Shown: positions 20,371 through 32,348, numbered from the stretch's first letter. The stretch is DNA of 64,000 nucleotides from Ascarosepion bandense (GCA_037127315.1 JBBBDQ010001156.1:182501-246500); one strand, 5' to 3'. Numbers and translations are program-made. Notes: generated by a model not told the origin, from the sequence alone.

Positions 20371-23300
20371 GATGGAAACAAAAAGGAAACTTATAGTTAA
20401 CACCAGGAAAACACAGCTGAAGTTACTGGGACATGTAACAAGAAAGGAGGGCTTGGAGAATCTGATACTCACTGGTCAGATAGAGGATGGAAACGAAAAG
20501 GAAACTTATATTAAACCAAAGAAAATACAGCTGAAGTTACTGGGACAAGTAATAAGAAAGGAGGGCTTGGAGAATCTGATACTCACAGGTCAGATAAAGG
20601 ATGGAAACGAAAAGGAAACTTATACGTATCACCAAGAAAATACAGCTGATGTTACTGAGATATGTAATAAGAAAGGAGGGCTTGGAGAATCTGATACACA
20701 CAGGTGAGATAGTGGATGGAAACGAAAAAAACCTTATACCTAACACCAGGAAAATAGAGATGAAATTACTGGGACATGTAATAAGAAAAGAGGGCTGGGA
20801 GAATCAGATATTCACAGGTCAGATAGAGGATGGAAACGAAAAGGAAACTTATACTTAACACCAGGAAAATACAGCTGAATTTACTGTGACATGTAATAAG
20901 AAAGGAGGGCTTGGAGAATCTGATACTCACAGGTCAGATAGAGGATGGAAACAAAAAGGAAACTGATACTTAACACCAGGAAAATACAGCTGAATTTATT
21001 GGGACATGTAACAAGAAGGGAGGGCTTGGAGAATCTGATACTCACAGGAGAGATAGAGAATGGAAAGGAAAAGGAAACTTATATTTAACACCAGGAAAAT
21101 AAAGCTGAATTTACTGGGACATGTAACAAGAAAGGAGGGCTTGGAAAATCTGATACCCAAAGGAGAGATAGAGGATGGAAACAAAAATGAAACATAATTA
21201 ACACTAGGAAAATACAGCTGAATTTCCTGGGATATGTAATAAGATGGGAGGGCTTGGAGAATGTGATACTCACAGATAGAGGAAGGAAACGAAATGGAAC
21301 CATATATTTGATATCAGGAAAATACAGCTGCAGTTAGTGGGACATGTAACAGGAAAAACGAGCTTGGAGAATCTGATACTGACAAGTCGGAGATAGGATG
21401 GAAACGAAAAGAAACCTTATACTTAACACCAGGAAAATACAGGTGATGTTACTGGGACATGTAATAAGAAAGGAGAGCTTGGAGAATCTGATACTCACAG
21501 GTTAGATAGACGATGGAAACGAAAAGGAAACTTATACTTACCACCAGGAAAATACATCTAGTGTTACGGAGACATGTAATAAGAAAGGAGGGCTTCGAGC
21601 ATCTGATAGTCACATGTCAGATAGAGGAAGGAAACGAAAAGGAAACTTATAATTAACGTCAGGAAAATACAGCTGAAGTTATTTGAACATGTAGTAAGAA
21701 AGGATGTCTTGGAGAATCTGACACTCACAGTTCAGATAGAGGAGGGAAACAAAAGGAAACTTACTCATAACTTCAGGAAAATACAGCTGAATTTCCTGGG
21801 ACATGTAACAAGAATTGAGGACTTGGGGAATCTGATACTCACAGGTCAGATAGAGGATGGAAACGAAAAGAAACTTATACATAACTTCAGGAAAACAAAG
21901 CTGAATTTACTGGGTCTTGTAACAAGAAATGAGGGATTCGAGAATGTGATTCTCACAGGTCTGATAGAGGAAGGAAAAGAAAATGAAACATATTAACACC
22001 AGGAAATACAGCTAAAATTATTGGGACCTGTAATAAAGAAAGGAGTGCTAGGTGAATCTGATACTCACAGGTCAGATAGAGGATGGAAACTTAAATACTG
22101 GGAAACTTATACTTAACACGAGGAAAATACAGCTTAAGTTACTGGCACATGTAACAAGAAAGGAGGGATTGGAGAATTTGATACTCACAGGTCAGATAGA
22201 GGATGGAAATGAAAAGGAAACTTATGCATATTATCAAGAAAATGCAGCTGAAGTGACTGGGTCATATAACAAGAAATGAGGGCTTGGAGAATCTGATACT
22301 CACAGGTTATATAGAGGATGAGAACGAAAAGGATACTTATACTTTACACCAGGAAAATACAGCTGAAGTTACTGGGACCTGTAATGAGAAAGGAGGGCTT
22401 GGAGAATCTGATACTCACAGGTCAGATAGAAGAAGGAAACGAAAAGGAATCTTATACTTAACACCAGGAAAATACGGCTGAATTTACTGGGATATGTAAT
22501 AAGAAAAAAAGGGCTTGGAGAATCTGATACTCACAAGTCAGAGGATGGAAAAGAAAAGCAAACTCATACTAAACACCAGGAAAATACAGCTGATGTTACT
22601 GGGACAAGTAATAAGAAAGTAGGTATTGGAGAATCTGATACTCACAAGTCAAGTAGAGGATTAAATCGAAAAGGAATCTTATACATAGCATAAAGAAAGT
22701 GCAGCTGAATTTACTGAGACATGTAACAAGAAAGGAGGGCTTGGAGAATCTGATACACACAAGTCCGATAGAGGATGGGCACGAAAAGGAAACTTATACT
22801 TAACACCAGGAAATAACATCTGTTGTTACTGGGGCATGTAATAAGAAACGAGGGCTTGGAGAATCTGATACTCACAGGTCAGCTAGATGATGAAAACGAA
22901 AAGGAAACTTATACATAACATCAGGAAATGTAGCTGAATTTACTGGGTCATGTAACAAGCAAGGATGTGTTGGAGTATCTGATACTCTCAGGTCAGATAG
23001 AGGATGGAAACGAAAAGGAAACTTATACTTAACACCCGGAAAATACAGCTGGATTACTGGGACATGTAACGAGAAAGGAGGGCTTGGAGCATCTGATACT
23101 CACAGGAGAGGTAGAGAATGGAAAGGAAAAGGAAACTTATATTTAACACCAGAAAAATACATCTGAAGTTACTGGGATATGTAATAAGAAGGGAGGGCGT
23201 GAAGAATCTGATATTCTCAGGTCAGATAGAGGATGGAAACGAAAAGGAGACTTTTACTTAAAACCATGAAAATACAGTTGAATTACTGGGACATGTAATA

Positions 23301-24790
23301 AGAATGGAGGGCTTGGAGAATCTGATATTCACTGGTCAGGTAGAGGATGGAAACGAAACGAAACTTATACATAACATCAGGAAAACAAAGCTGAATTTAC
23401 TGGGCTTGGAGAATGTGATTCTCACAGGTCTGATAGAGGAAGGGACAGAAAAGGAAACATATTAATACCCGGAAATACAGCTGAAATTATTGGGACATGT
23501 AATAAAGAAAGGAGTGCTAGGTGAATCTGATACTCACTGGTCAGATAGAGGATGGAAACGAAAAGTAAACTTATACTTAACACGAGGAAAATACAGCTTA
23601 AGTTACTGGCACATGTAACAAGAAAGGAGGGATTGAAGAATTTGATAATCACAGGTCACATCGAGGATGGAAACGAAAAGGAAACTTATGCATATTATCA
23701 AGAAAATGCAGCTGAAGTTACTGGGTCATATAACAAGAAATGAGGGCTTAGAGAATCTGATACTCACAGGTTATATAGAGGATGAGAACGAAAAGGAAAC
23801 TTATACTTAACACCAGGAAAATACAGCTGCAGTCACTGGGACATGTAATAAAAAAAGAGGGCTGGGAGTATCTGATACTCACAGGTCAGATAGTGGATGG
23901 GAACGAAAATGAGATTTTTACTTAACACCAGGAAAATACAGCTGATGTTACTGGCACATGTAATAAGAATGGAGGGATTGCAGAATCTGATACTCACAGG
24001 TCAGATATAGGAAGGGAAAGAAAAGGAAACATACTTAACATCAGGAAAATACAGCTGCATTTACTGGTAAATGTAATACGAAAGAAGGGCTTGGAGAATC
24101 TGATACTCATAAGTCAAATATAGGATGGAAAAGAAAAGGAAACTTATACTTAACACCAGGAAAGTACAACTGATGTTACTGTGACAAGTAATAAGAAAGC
24201 AGGGCTTGGAGAATCTGATACTCACAGTTCAGATAGAGGTTGGAAACAAAAGGAAATTTATAATTAACGACATGAAAATACAGCTGAAGTTACTGGGACA
24301 TGTAACAAGAAACGAATGCTTGGAATATCTGATACTCACAGGTCAGATAGAGGATGGAAAAAAAAAGGAAACTTATACTTAACATCAAGAAAATACAACT
24401 GCAGTTACTGGGACATGTAACAAGAAAGGAGGGCTTGTAGAAACTGGTACTCACAAGCCAGGTAGAGGATGGGAACGAAAAGGAAACTTATTCTTAACAT
24501 CAGGAAAATGCAGCTGAAGTTACTGGGTCATATAACAACAAAGGAGGGCTTTGAGAAACTGATACTCACAGGTTAGATAGATGATGGAAAAGAAAATTAA
24601 ACTCATATTTAACACCAGGAAAATACCGCTGAGTTACTGGGATATGTAACAAGAAAACAATGCTTGAAATATCTGATACTCACAGGTCAGCTAGAGGATG
24701 GAAAGAAAAGGAAACTTATACTTAACAACAGGAAAATACAGCTGAAGTTAGTTGGATGTGTAATAAGAAAGGAGGGCTTGCAATTAATCA
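20371..24790 (+). repeat. ~115-bp tandem array derived from an RTE-like ORF end
   Basis: About 38-39 diverged units; GATGGAAACG anchors fall at 20371, 20486, 20600, 20715 and onward every 113-116 bp. The unit codes for pieces such as LKLLGHVTRKEGLENL and ILTGQIEDGN, which occur once in an intact LINE of this family (compare 48370-48440: TRKEGLENLILTG). Frames shift from unit to unit. The array starts exactly within the LINE reading frame of copy 1. Confidence 0.95.
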
Positions 24791-24829
24791 ACTATACATT
24801 TAATTACAGTGGAATGTATTTTAATGTGG

Positions 24830-25390
24830 CAATATCTTACGGCATATTACCATCACAAAAGGTGCATTCCAGAAGCTAAGCCGAGTACTAAAAGTCAGGA
24901 ATATTTTGCCTGGAAACAAAGATGAGAATTCTGGATTGTTATGTGATGTCTGTCCTTCAATATGGCAATGAATGCTGGACAATATCATCAAAGATGAAGG
25001 AAAGACTTGAAGCAACAGAAATCTGGTTCTACTGAAGGATACTGAGCATATCATGAATAAAACACGCGTGAAACGATGAGGTCTTGGAAAGGATGGATAG
25101 AAGAAGAAAACTTATAGTTAACATCAGTTATAAAACAGATACATTTTTTTGGACATGAATTAAGGAAGTAAGGCATGGTGATCTTGATACTCACGGGGCG
25201 AACAGAGAGGAAGAGAGACAAGGCAAAGCAACACACGACATTCTTGATGAACGTAAGAAGATATATGATGGAGCAGAGATTGAGTGGGATTACAGGAAAA
25301 TAATTTTAAGAGCGACAAGTGATAGATAGATATGAAAAGCCATAATCGCCAACATCCTGAAGGAACACTGCTCACAGAAAAAGATGATCC
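24830..25390 (+). pseudogene. RTE-like LINE 3' end after the array
   Basis: Contains ILDCYVMSVLQYGNECWTIS (the YG.E.WT box), KMKERLEATEIWFY, NDEVLERMDRRRKL, and a degenerate final domain ending AIIANILKEH before (AT)n. It overlaps in content with what lies before the array (20190-20370), so array and flanks form a duplicated or recombined LINE end. Stops are frequent. Confidence 0.75.
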
Positions 25391-25391
25391 A

Positions 25392-25396
<5 letters not shown>

Positions 25397-25446
<50 letters not shown>
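25397..25446. repeat. (AT)n microsatellite
   Basis: Pure AT dinucleotide run terminating the LINE tail. Confidence 0.95.
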
Positions 25447-25454
<8 letters not shown>

Positions 25455-27358
25455 TTATTATTACTTCAGAATAGGCACCTCCAGTGACTTTTTCGACTTT
25501 TTCGATACCTAAATTTAAATTTAAATTTTAAATTAAATGAGTAATCTTCAAGCTTTAAAATTAGCTTTAATTGAAAGCCAAGAGATTAAATTATAATTCC
25601 CGAAAGAAAAATGCACTGGTACTTTTTAAACCGAAATTATATTGATTTTAATCTAATTTTTATTGAAATCGGAAAAATTAAAGTTAAATTTCCCACCATT
25701 TTTGATTGATCGACACAGTCTGTCAACACTACGTAAACAGTAGCCAAATGTCTGTTTTAAAAATCTTGCAAAAATAAAATATACCTCACTGACACGTCAT
25801 TTAAGTCAATTTTTAAAAGTGAAACTTACCTTTATCTGATTTCAATCAAGTAATAATTCCTTACTTCCAGAAATTTACAATAAAAACAAAACTTTTAACT
25901 ACGGTAGCCCTACCTGTCATCATCTTGATTACCAAATCTGTGGGTGTTAAAAGATTTACGAGATCGGGAAGTTGTCAGACGGAAAGTATCGCGACCATAC
26001 GGGCCAAAAAAAAAAAAAAATTTTAATTTCTTTTTTTTTGGTTTTTAACTAAATACTAAGATTTTGAATAATAATTTCAGCAATTATTTAATATTTAATA
26101 GAATTTTAGTTTAGATTTATAGCCAGACATTTGAATATGCTTTTTGAATCACTAAAAATTTAAAAATTCAAATTTCTTTTAAAATAATTTTAATTTAATA
26201 AGAAAGAATGAAATTAAAATCACCAAACTAAGTTATTTTATGTTATTTATTAATATTTTTATTATGTATTTTTCATATTATTAAGTTATCACTAAGTTTA
26301 AGCCATGGTAAAAATATTTATTTTTATGGTACTGCAGATGTTATAATTATGGAAACATGTTATGACTCTTACGCAACATCGTACTCACTAAAATGGAACG
26401 TAAATGAACATATTTACACACAAACAAATTTTTTTTTAATTAATTTAAAATATTTCTGCGAAACGATTTTTATTAAACTTTTCAATTTTAGATAGGCAAT
26501 ATGATAATCAGCTCATAACTAAAAAGTCTACTCGCAATCAATTCTTTGGAGATTTTAGAAATATTTTTAAAGCTTATATATTATTAAACAATTTAATAAG
26601 AAAAAACTTAAAACAATGAAAACAATTCTTTTAAAATTTTATTATTAATCGAAAAAAATTTCTTTTCAGAGTATAATGTCCTCAATAGTTATTATTTATT
26701 CCAGTAATTAAAAGATTATCAAATTAAATTATATCAGAGTTTTATTGCATTTTTTATTTTACTCTTCAGAGAAGGTTTTCGGATAGTGATTGCAAACTTA
26801 AGAAAAAAACAATAGGTGATTTGTATTCTCCAATGAGTCCTGCGTTGAACTAATAAAACAAAAGTTAGCAACTAATTAAAATTTTTAACATTTCATGGAT
26901 TTACTTGAAGTGGGGGGTAACAGAGGTAAAAATGTTTTTATCAAGATTTTAAAAAAATAATAATTTCAAAAGTAATTTCATTCATATGTGAATGAATACT
27001 GAATGTTTTAGTAAAATTCAACAATTATTTGATTTTTGCGAGAATATCCAAATTAATGTGTTTTTAATCTAAAAAAAAAAGTGGCAAATGCAATCATTTG
27101 GTGTCCATTGTAAAACAGTAGTAAAACATTTCTTAGCCGCTAATTCAATCAAAACTTTTCAAAACAAAACATTTTGACGAAATTTCGAAAATGTTAGAAA
27201 GGATTAAAATTTTTTTTAAAATAATTAAAAACTACTTTGATCTTCCCTCTTAAAAATAATATAAACATTTTGAGGGGAAAAGTTTGTTTTATTAAGTTTG
27301 GGACCTTTTTAAATCATACTCTGCTGTTTGCTTTTATTGACGTAATGGAGGTACCTAC
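25447..27358. other. 1.9 kb AT-rich unassigned DNA
   Basis: Many A and T homopolymers and no repeat or coding motif that I can recognise. A small plus-strand frame at 27237-27437 overlaps the inverted-repeat arm below and is not supported as a gene. Confidence 0.5.
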
Positions 27359-27394
27359 AGAACATGTAAAAACTACAATCTACTACAAAATTGT

Positions 27395-27440
27395 ACATTT
27401 TGTTTCGACATTGAAAGAACAATGGCTCATCAGGTAGTTA
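27395..27440 (-). ncRNA. Hammerhead-like motif, left arm
   Basis: Minus strand: an exact CTGATGA core (inverse of 27427-27433), stem GCCATTG/CAATGTC with one C-U mismatch and a TTCTTT loop, then GAAA (inverse of 27403-27406) and ACA-AAA-TGT, a possible three-pair helix III. Helix I pairing is weak. Confidence 0.45.
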
Positions 27441-27559
27441 ATAATGATGGAAATAAACGTTATTTTTTAAAAGAAAATTTATGAAAATTCGATCTCTTCT
27501 ATTATTTTATTATATATGAAAAGAAAACGTATGAAAATTCACTTCCTTTTATTATTTTA

Positions 27560-27650
27560 CTAGCAGGATAGCCCGGCGTTGCTCGGGCGAAATGAAAGCT
27601 TTAAAACTAATCCATGGTCCTGGAGCTCAGATTCAGCCTAAAGAATATTT
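27560..27650 (-). mobile_element. Helitron 3' end fragment
   Basis: On the minus strand it ends GGGCTATCCTGCTAG before T, with the same CCCG...CGGG hairpin and the GGATTAGTTTTAAAGC block as the complete copy. It is cut at about 27650 by other sequence. Confidence 0.7.
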
Positions 27651-27668
27651 GAAATAATAAAATAATTG

Positions 27669-27690
27669 CGACAATTTACCATCGCACCTA

Positions 27691-27742
<52 letters not shown>
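27669..27742 (-). repeat. Mariner-type terminal repeat joined to (AT)n
   Basis: CGACAATTTACCATCGCACC at 27669-27688, then (AT)n to 27742, at which point the next Helitron starts. Confidence 0.55.
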
Positions 27743-27743
<1 letters not shown>

Positions 27744-27744
<1 letters not shown>

Positions 27745-28358
27745 TAGCAGTATAGCCCGGCGTTGCTTGGGTGCAATGAAAGCTTTAAAACTAATCCATG
27801 GTCATGGAGCTCAGACTCTTTGGACGTTGGCACGAAAGACTAAAAAGCAATAGTTGTTTCCAGTTAAAGCGAAACCGCAGACTGAAAGAAAAACGAATGG
27901 ATGTAAGTCAAATTTTGAAGTTTGGTGAGAATCGGATAAAAATTGTTTGATTTGTATAAAGGACATACAGAGAGATAAACAGACACACACACAAACATCA
28001 TGTCTTTTATATATATATATTATCGATTTTCTGCACTATTGTAAGTAGTGCAATCTTGAAACTTCTGAATATCGTTTCTTATGTTTTTGTCTGTGAGTGT
28101 ATCAAATTTGATTAAAATCGGACGACTCCTTCTATAACCCGATTTTTTCGATTATCGATTTTCGATATTTATCGGGGTTAACTCGACAGAAAACCTAGCT
28201 AAGAACACACGCAGACGCTTATAGTAGAACTGTGTAAATTTCCAAGAAAATCGGTTCAGCCGTTTCGGAGTCTATAGGTAACGAACACGCAAACACACAC
28301 AGACACACACACTCATACACACACAGAGACAAAGTTCCATCTATTAAATAAGTTTAGC
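27744..28358 (-). mobile_element. Non-autonomous Helitron, near-complete (615 bp)
   Basis: Minus-strand copy of the family at 13918-14621. The 3' end is CTAG before T (inverse of 27743-27747) with a GC-rich hairpin, and the 5' end near 28358 reads GCTAAACTTATTTAAT where copy 1 has TCTAAACTTATTTAT. The interior shares the CGGTTCAGCCGTTTCGG block. Confidence 0.75.
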
Positions 28359-28484
28359 TTACTCGAATATTTCTGTTTTCTTATCTTTCCTACCCTCTTT
28401 ACCTTGTACGGAAAGTTTTCCAATAATAAAAGGAAGTGAATTTTATATTTTCTTTTCAAAAGTAATGTTTATTATCATCATTAT

Positions 28485-28540
28485 TAACTACCTGAGGAGC
28501 CATTGTTCTTTCAATTCAATGTCGAAACAAAATGTACAAT
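28485..28540 (+). ncRNA. Hammerhead-like motif, right arm
   Basis: CTGAGGA at 28492-28498, stem GCCATTG/CAATGTC with a longer loop caused by a small duplication, GAAA at 28524-28527, then ACA-AAA-TGT. It is the mirror partner of 27395-27440. Confidence 0.45.
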
Positions 28541-28676
28541 TTTGTAGTAGATTGCAGTTTGTACATGTTCTAAAGTATAATTTATAATAATTATTCATTG
28601 CTTGATTTCTATATTGAGCACTGTTTTAATGTAATGTTTTGAACATTGCAACTATTTTCTTCATTCCTTATTCATT

Positions 28677-28717
<41 letters not shown>

Positions 28718-28732
28718 AGGATTAATTCAAAG

Positions 28733-28796
28733 ATGTTGAATGGCCATTTCGATATGACGATCCCCACGGGGAGCGACACATCACCTCAGCAACAGA
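28733..28796 (-). ncRNA. Hammerhead-like motif, left palindrome arm
   Basis: Minus strand: CTGAGGT (inverse of 28783-28789), a long stem starting GATGTG and closing CATATC around CCCC/GGGG, GAAA (inverse of 28747-28750), TGG/CCA, then TTC and a CAAC that can pair with GTTG before the core. The last core base is U instead of the expected A. It lies downstream of the PLE frame in its sense direction. Confidence 0.4.
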
Positions 28797-29328
28797 AAAA
28801 AACCTTTCAGAAACTGGAGAAAAATTAGTCTACTTTTCCTTTTTAAATAGATTGCAAAGAAATTAAAAAATAAATAATAATAAAATAAAATAAAAATAAA
28901 GGGAAAGAAAAAGAAAAGGAAAAAGAAAAGGAAAGGATAGAATAAAATCAAATAAATAAGAAAAGAAAAAAAATTGACATCGTCTGGGTTTGCAAAAAAA
29001 AAAAAAAAGGGGAGAATGTAACTAAAAATTAACAGACCCCGTGTTGAATCATTTAAAGCAACACGGAAAAAAGTTGGTAAGAGAGATAAAAGAAGGAAGG
29101 GAGGGAAAAAGAAAGAAACTAAAGAAAAAAATTTTTTTTAAATATTACAGACGCTGGACAAATTCAAAAATCTAATTTCCCCAAAACGTTGAAGTATTAA
29201 AAAAAACCTTTACTTAAAAAGGCATAAATTATTGATAAAAGGGAATAAAAAGATATAGGATTTGAAATAAAATTATTTTTTTAAAAAAATTAGGTCATTT
29301 GAAATTAAACTAAATAAAGACAATACTA

Positions 29329-29365
<37 letters not shown>

Positions 29366-29396
29366 ACAATTATTATATATACATATCAATAGAAGT

Positions 29397-29460
<64 letters not shown>

Positions 29461-29715
29461 CATTTAACGAATAAGAATACATATATACATACACATACAC
29501 ACACATACATTCAATTTATTACACACTAATATACATATACATGCGCATACACACATATATACACATGTATGTGTGTGTACACACCTATATACAAAAAATT
29601 CATATAGACATAATATACATGTGTACACATACATGCACACATATCCACACACACGCACACACATAGACATAATATACATGTGTACACATACATGCACACA
29701 TATACACACACACGC

Positions 29716-29773
<58 letters not shown>

Positions 29774-30023
29774 TTTATGCACTCACACATACATATTAAT
29801 GAATATTATGAAAAGGAGCATTTACATAGCTAAAAAAATTTTTTTTCCAAAATAACATATAGCCCACATACATAAATACATATATACAAATATGCACATC
29901 CACACACAAACATACACATAAAAAAAAAAAAAAAAAAAAAAAATTAAAATTAAAATTAAAAAATTTTTTAAAATAATAAAAAATTATAGAAAAATATAGA
30001 ATTTAAAAATTAAAAATTAGAAG

Positions 30024-31130
30024 TTAAATTTTAAAATCCGCCCTATGGCGGCACTTGTTTATAAATTCCCTTCTAAAGTTCAAAAGTAAGTCCTGATGAG
30101 GATACTTCAAAATCAGAATCTTCTCCAATAAACACAGACGACACCTATCACGAAAACTTTTAGGAGTACAAGCTGAGCCTATTAATTTCCAGCTGATTAT
30201 GGGGTCCTGCCCCTCCTCCTTCATTTCCCAGAACCTACGTGACAGTGCCGTCTGGAATCTCTGTTTAGGGTTCGAAAACGAGTACCTGTGATTATAAAGC
30301 CTCTGTTTGAAAGAGCCCGCGGACATGCCAATATAGCTCCGGTAACTGTCCTTGTTATTAGATGGAGAAATGCGGGCTTCATAAATTACATGAGTGGATT
30401 TACATTTGCCTTGCACCGGGCAGGCATCCACAGAATAACAATTGCATTTGTCGACAATTCCGGATTTAGCTTCCGTATTATTTAGGTTCGTTAAAACTTG
30501 TTTATTGTGGGAATTAATTATATTATCTATATTAGAGGTGCAAGAATAACTAATTTTTAGGGTGAATCTATTAAAAATTTTATTTAAGGGATTGTTATTA
30601 TTATTAAAATGTTTATCAATTAATTTGAGAAAATACCTACCAATATTTATATTAGTTAGCTTACAATAAGGAGGGTTAAACCAAATTATCTTCCTTTTTC
30701 TACATTTTCGGGTGTTTTTAGTTTTTGAAGATTCAGGGTTTATAGCAGGCTTATCATACTTTAACTTATTAACAAAACCGCTTTTCTGAAGGGCCTTATC
30801 GTAAATTTCTTTGCTTGCGTTGAAAATTTTTATATTGGAAGATAATTGGTTAACCCTATTATTTACTATCTTGGGTATTTGTCTTATAATATTCTTAGGG
30901 TGGTTGGATAAACTATTTATATAGGTGGGGGAACTATTTTCTTTGAGGAAGGGTTGGTAGGAACCATTCTTTAAGTTAAGGGTGATATCTAGATAGTTTA
31001 CAATTTTGAGATTGGAAGTAACCTCAACCTTAAAACCAAGAAAATTTAGGGCTCTGATAATTTTCTTATGTATTCTATTAGTGTAAGGCCCATTGGAATT
31101 GGGAATACATATCAGTCCATCATCCCGATA
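30024..31130 (-). CDS. Penelope-like RT (C-term) and GIY-YIG endonuclease (PLE 2)
   Basis: On the minus strand the frame is open for 368 codons from the inner edge of the palindrome to a stop at 30024. It starts at the RT catalytic box KYRDDGLICI, so the N-terminal RT half is missing, and no ATG lies in frame. Then come VNYLDITLNLKNGSYQPFL (compare VDFLDVT of PLEs), thumb residues, RKCRKRKIIWFNPPYC, a Cys cluster VDKCNCYSVDACPVQGKC at about residue 230, the GIY-YIG core YRSYIGMSAGSFKQRL at about residue 264, and LCLLEKILIL with the expected catalytic Glu near residue 336. In PLEs the RT copies the element RNA and the nuclease nicks the target. The long open frame implies recent activity, but the 5' truncation makes this copy non-autonomous. 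Confidence 0.85.
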   Translation of the reverse strand, partial: YRDDGLICIPNSNGPYTNRIHKKIIRALNFLGFKVEVTSNLKIVNYLDITLNLKNGSYQPFLKENSSPTYINSLSNHPKNIIRQIPKIVNNRVNQLSSNIKIFNASKEIYDKALQKSGFVNKLKYDKPAINPESSKTKNTRKCRKRKIIWFNPPYCKLTNINIGRYFLKLIDKHFNNNNNPLNKIFNRFTLKISYSCTSNIDNIINSHNKQVLTNLNNTEAKSGIVDKCNCYSVDACPVQGKCKSTHVIYEARISPSNNKDSYRSYIGMSAGSFKQRLYNHRYSFSNPKQRFQTALSRRFWEMKEEGQDPIISWKLIGSACTPKSFRDRCRLCLLEKILILKYPHQDLLLNFRREFINKCRHRADFKI

Positions 31131-31308
31131 TTTTTTTTTTTTTTTTTTTTTTTTTTATGTGTATGTTTGTGTGTGGATGTGCATATTTGTATATATGTAT
31201 TTATGTATGTGGGCTATATGTTATTTTGGAAAAAAAAAAAAATTTTTTTTAGCTATGTAAATGCTCCTTTTCATAATATTCATTAATATGTATGTGTGAG
31301 TGCATAAA

Positions 31309-31381
<73 letters not shown>

Positions 31382-31635
31382 CGTGTGTGTGTATATGTGT
31401 GCATGTATGTGTACACATGTATATTATGTCTATGTGTGTGCGTGTGTGTGGATATGTGTGCATGTATGTGTACACATGTATATTATGTCTATATGAATTT
31501 TTTGTATATAGGTGTGTACACACACATACATGTGTATATATGTGTGTATGCGCATGTATATGTATATTAGTGTGTAATAAATTGAATGTATGTGTGTGTA
31601 TGTGTATGTATATATGTATTCTTATTCGTTAAATG

Positions 31636-31691
<56 letters not shown>

Positions 31692-32277
31692 ACTTCTATT
31701 GATATGTATATATAATAATTGTAATTTTTTTTTTTTTTTTTTTTTACCTAGTATTGTCTTTATTTAGTTTAATTTCAAATGACCTAATTTTTTTAAAAAA
31801 ATAATTTTATTTCAAATCCTATATCTTTTTATTCCCTTTTATCAATAATTTATGCCTTTTTAAGTAAAGGTTTTTTTTAATACTTCAACGTTTTGGGGAA
31901 ATTAGATTTTTGAATTTGTCCAGCGTCTGTAATATTTAAAAAAAATTTTTTTCTTTAGTTTCTTTCTTTTTCCCTCCCTTCCTTCTTTTATCTCTCTTAC
32001 CAACTTTTTTCCGTGTTGCTTTAAATGATTCAACACGGGGTCTGTTAATTTTTAGTTACATTCTCCCCTTTTTTTTTTTTGCAAACCCAGACGATGTCAA
32101 TTTTTTTTCTTTTCTTATTTATTTGATTTTATTCTATCCTTTTCTTTTTCTTTTTCCTTTTCTTTTTCTTTCCCTTTATTTTTATTTTATTTTATTATTA
32201 TTTATTTTTTAATTTCTTTGCAATCTATTTAAAAAGGAAAAGTAGACTAATTTTTCTCCAGTTTCTGAAAGGTTTTT

Positions 32278-32348
32278 TTCTGTTGCTGAGGTGATGTGTC
32301 GCTCCCCGTGGGGATCGTCATATCGAAATGGCCATTCAACATCTTTGA
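32278..32348 (+). ncRNA. Hammerhead-like motif, right palindrome arm
   Basis: CTGAGGT at 32286-32292, a 32-nt stem-loop 32293-32324 with nine or more pairs, GAAA at 32325-32328, TGG/CCA, then TTCAAC pairing back to GTTG at 32282-32285. Identical to the left-arm motif. Confidence 0.4.

Larger units (their letters stand above)
27359..28572. repeat. Inverted-repeat pair enclosing Helitrons
   Basis: The left arm 27359-27500 and the inverse of 28430-28572 match closely (AGAACATGTAMAAACT, CTACTACAAAATTGTAC, GTCGAAAC and CAGGTAGTTAATAATGATG blocks). The right arm has a short TTCAA-type duplication. Helitron copies 27560 and 27744-28358 and an (AT)n tract sit between the arms. Each arm carries a hammerhead-like core, so they resemble Penelope terminal repeats, here without coding sequence. 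Confidence 0.8.

Noticed and set aside
20371..22481. Lys/Glu-rich repeat proteins (LKLLGHVTRKEGLENL type)
   Set aside because: The units change frame repeatedly and match the end of a LINE reading frame, so this is a pseudogenic array.
7755..24790. CRISPR-like array
   Set aside because: Repeats here are contiguous tandem units without unique spacers, and the DNA is eukaryotic.
30096..30110. CTGATGAGG inside the PLE 2 frame as a hammerhead core
   Set aside because: It lies on the antisense strand of coding sequence, and no stem followed by GAAA is present.
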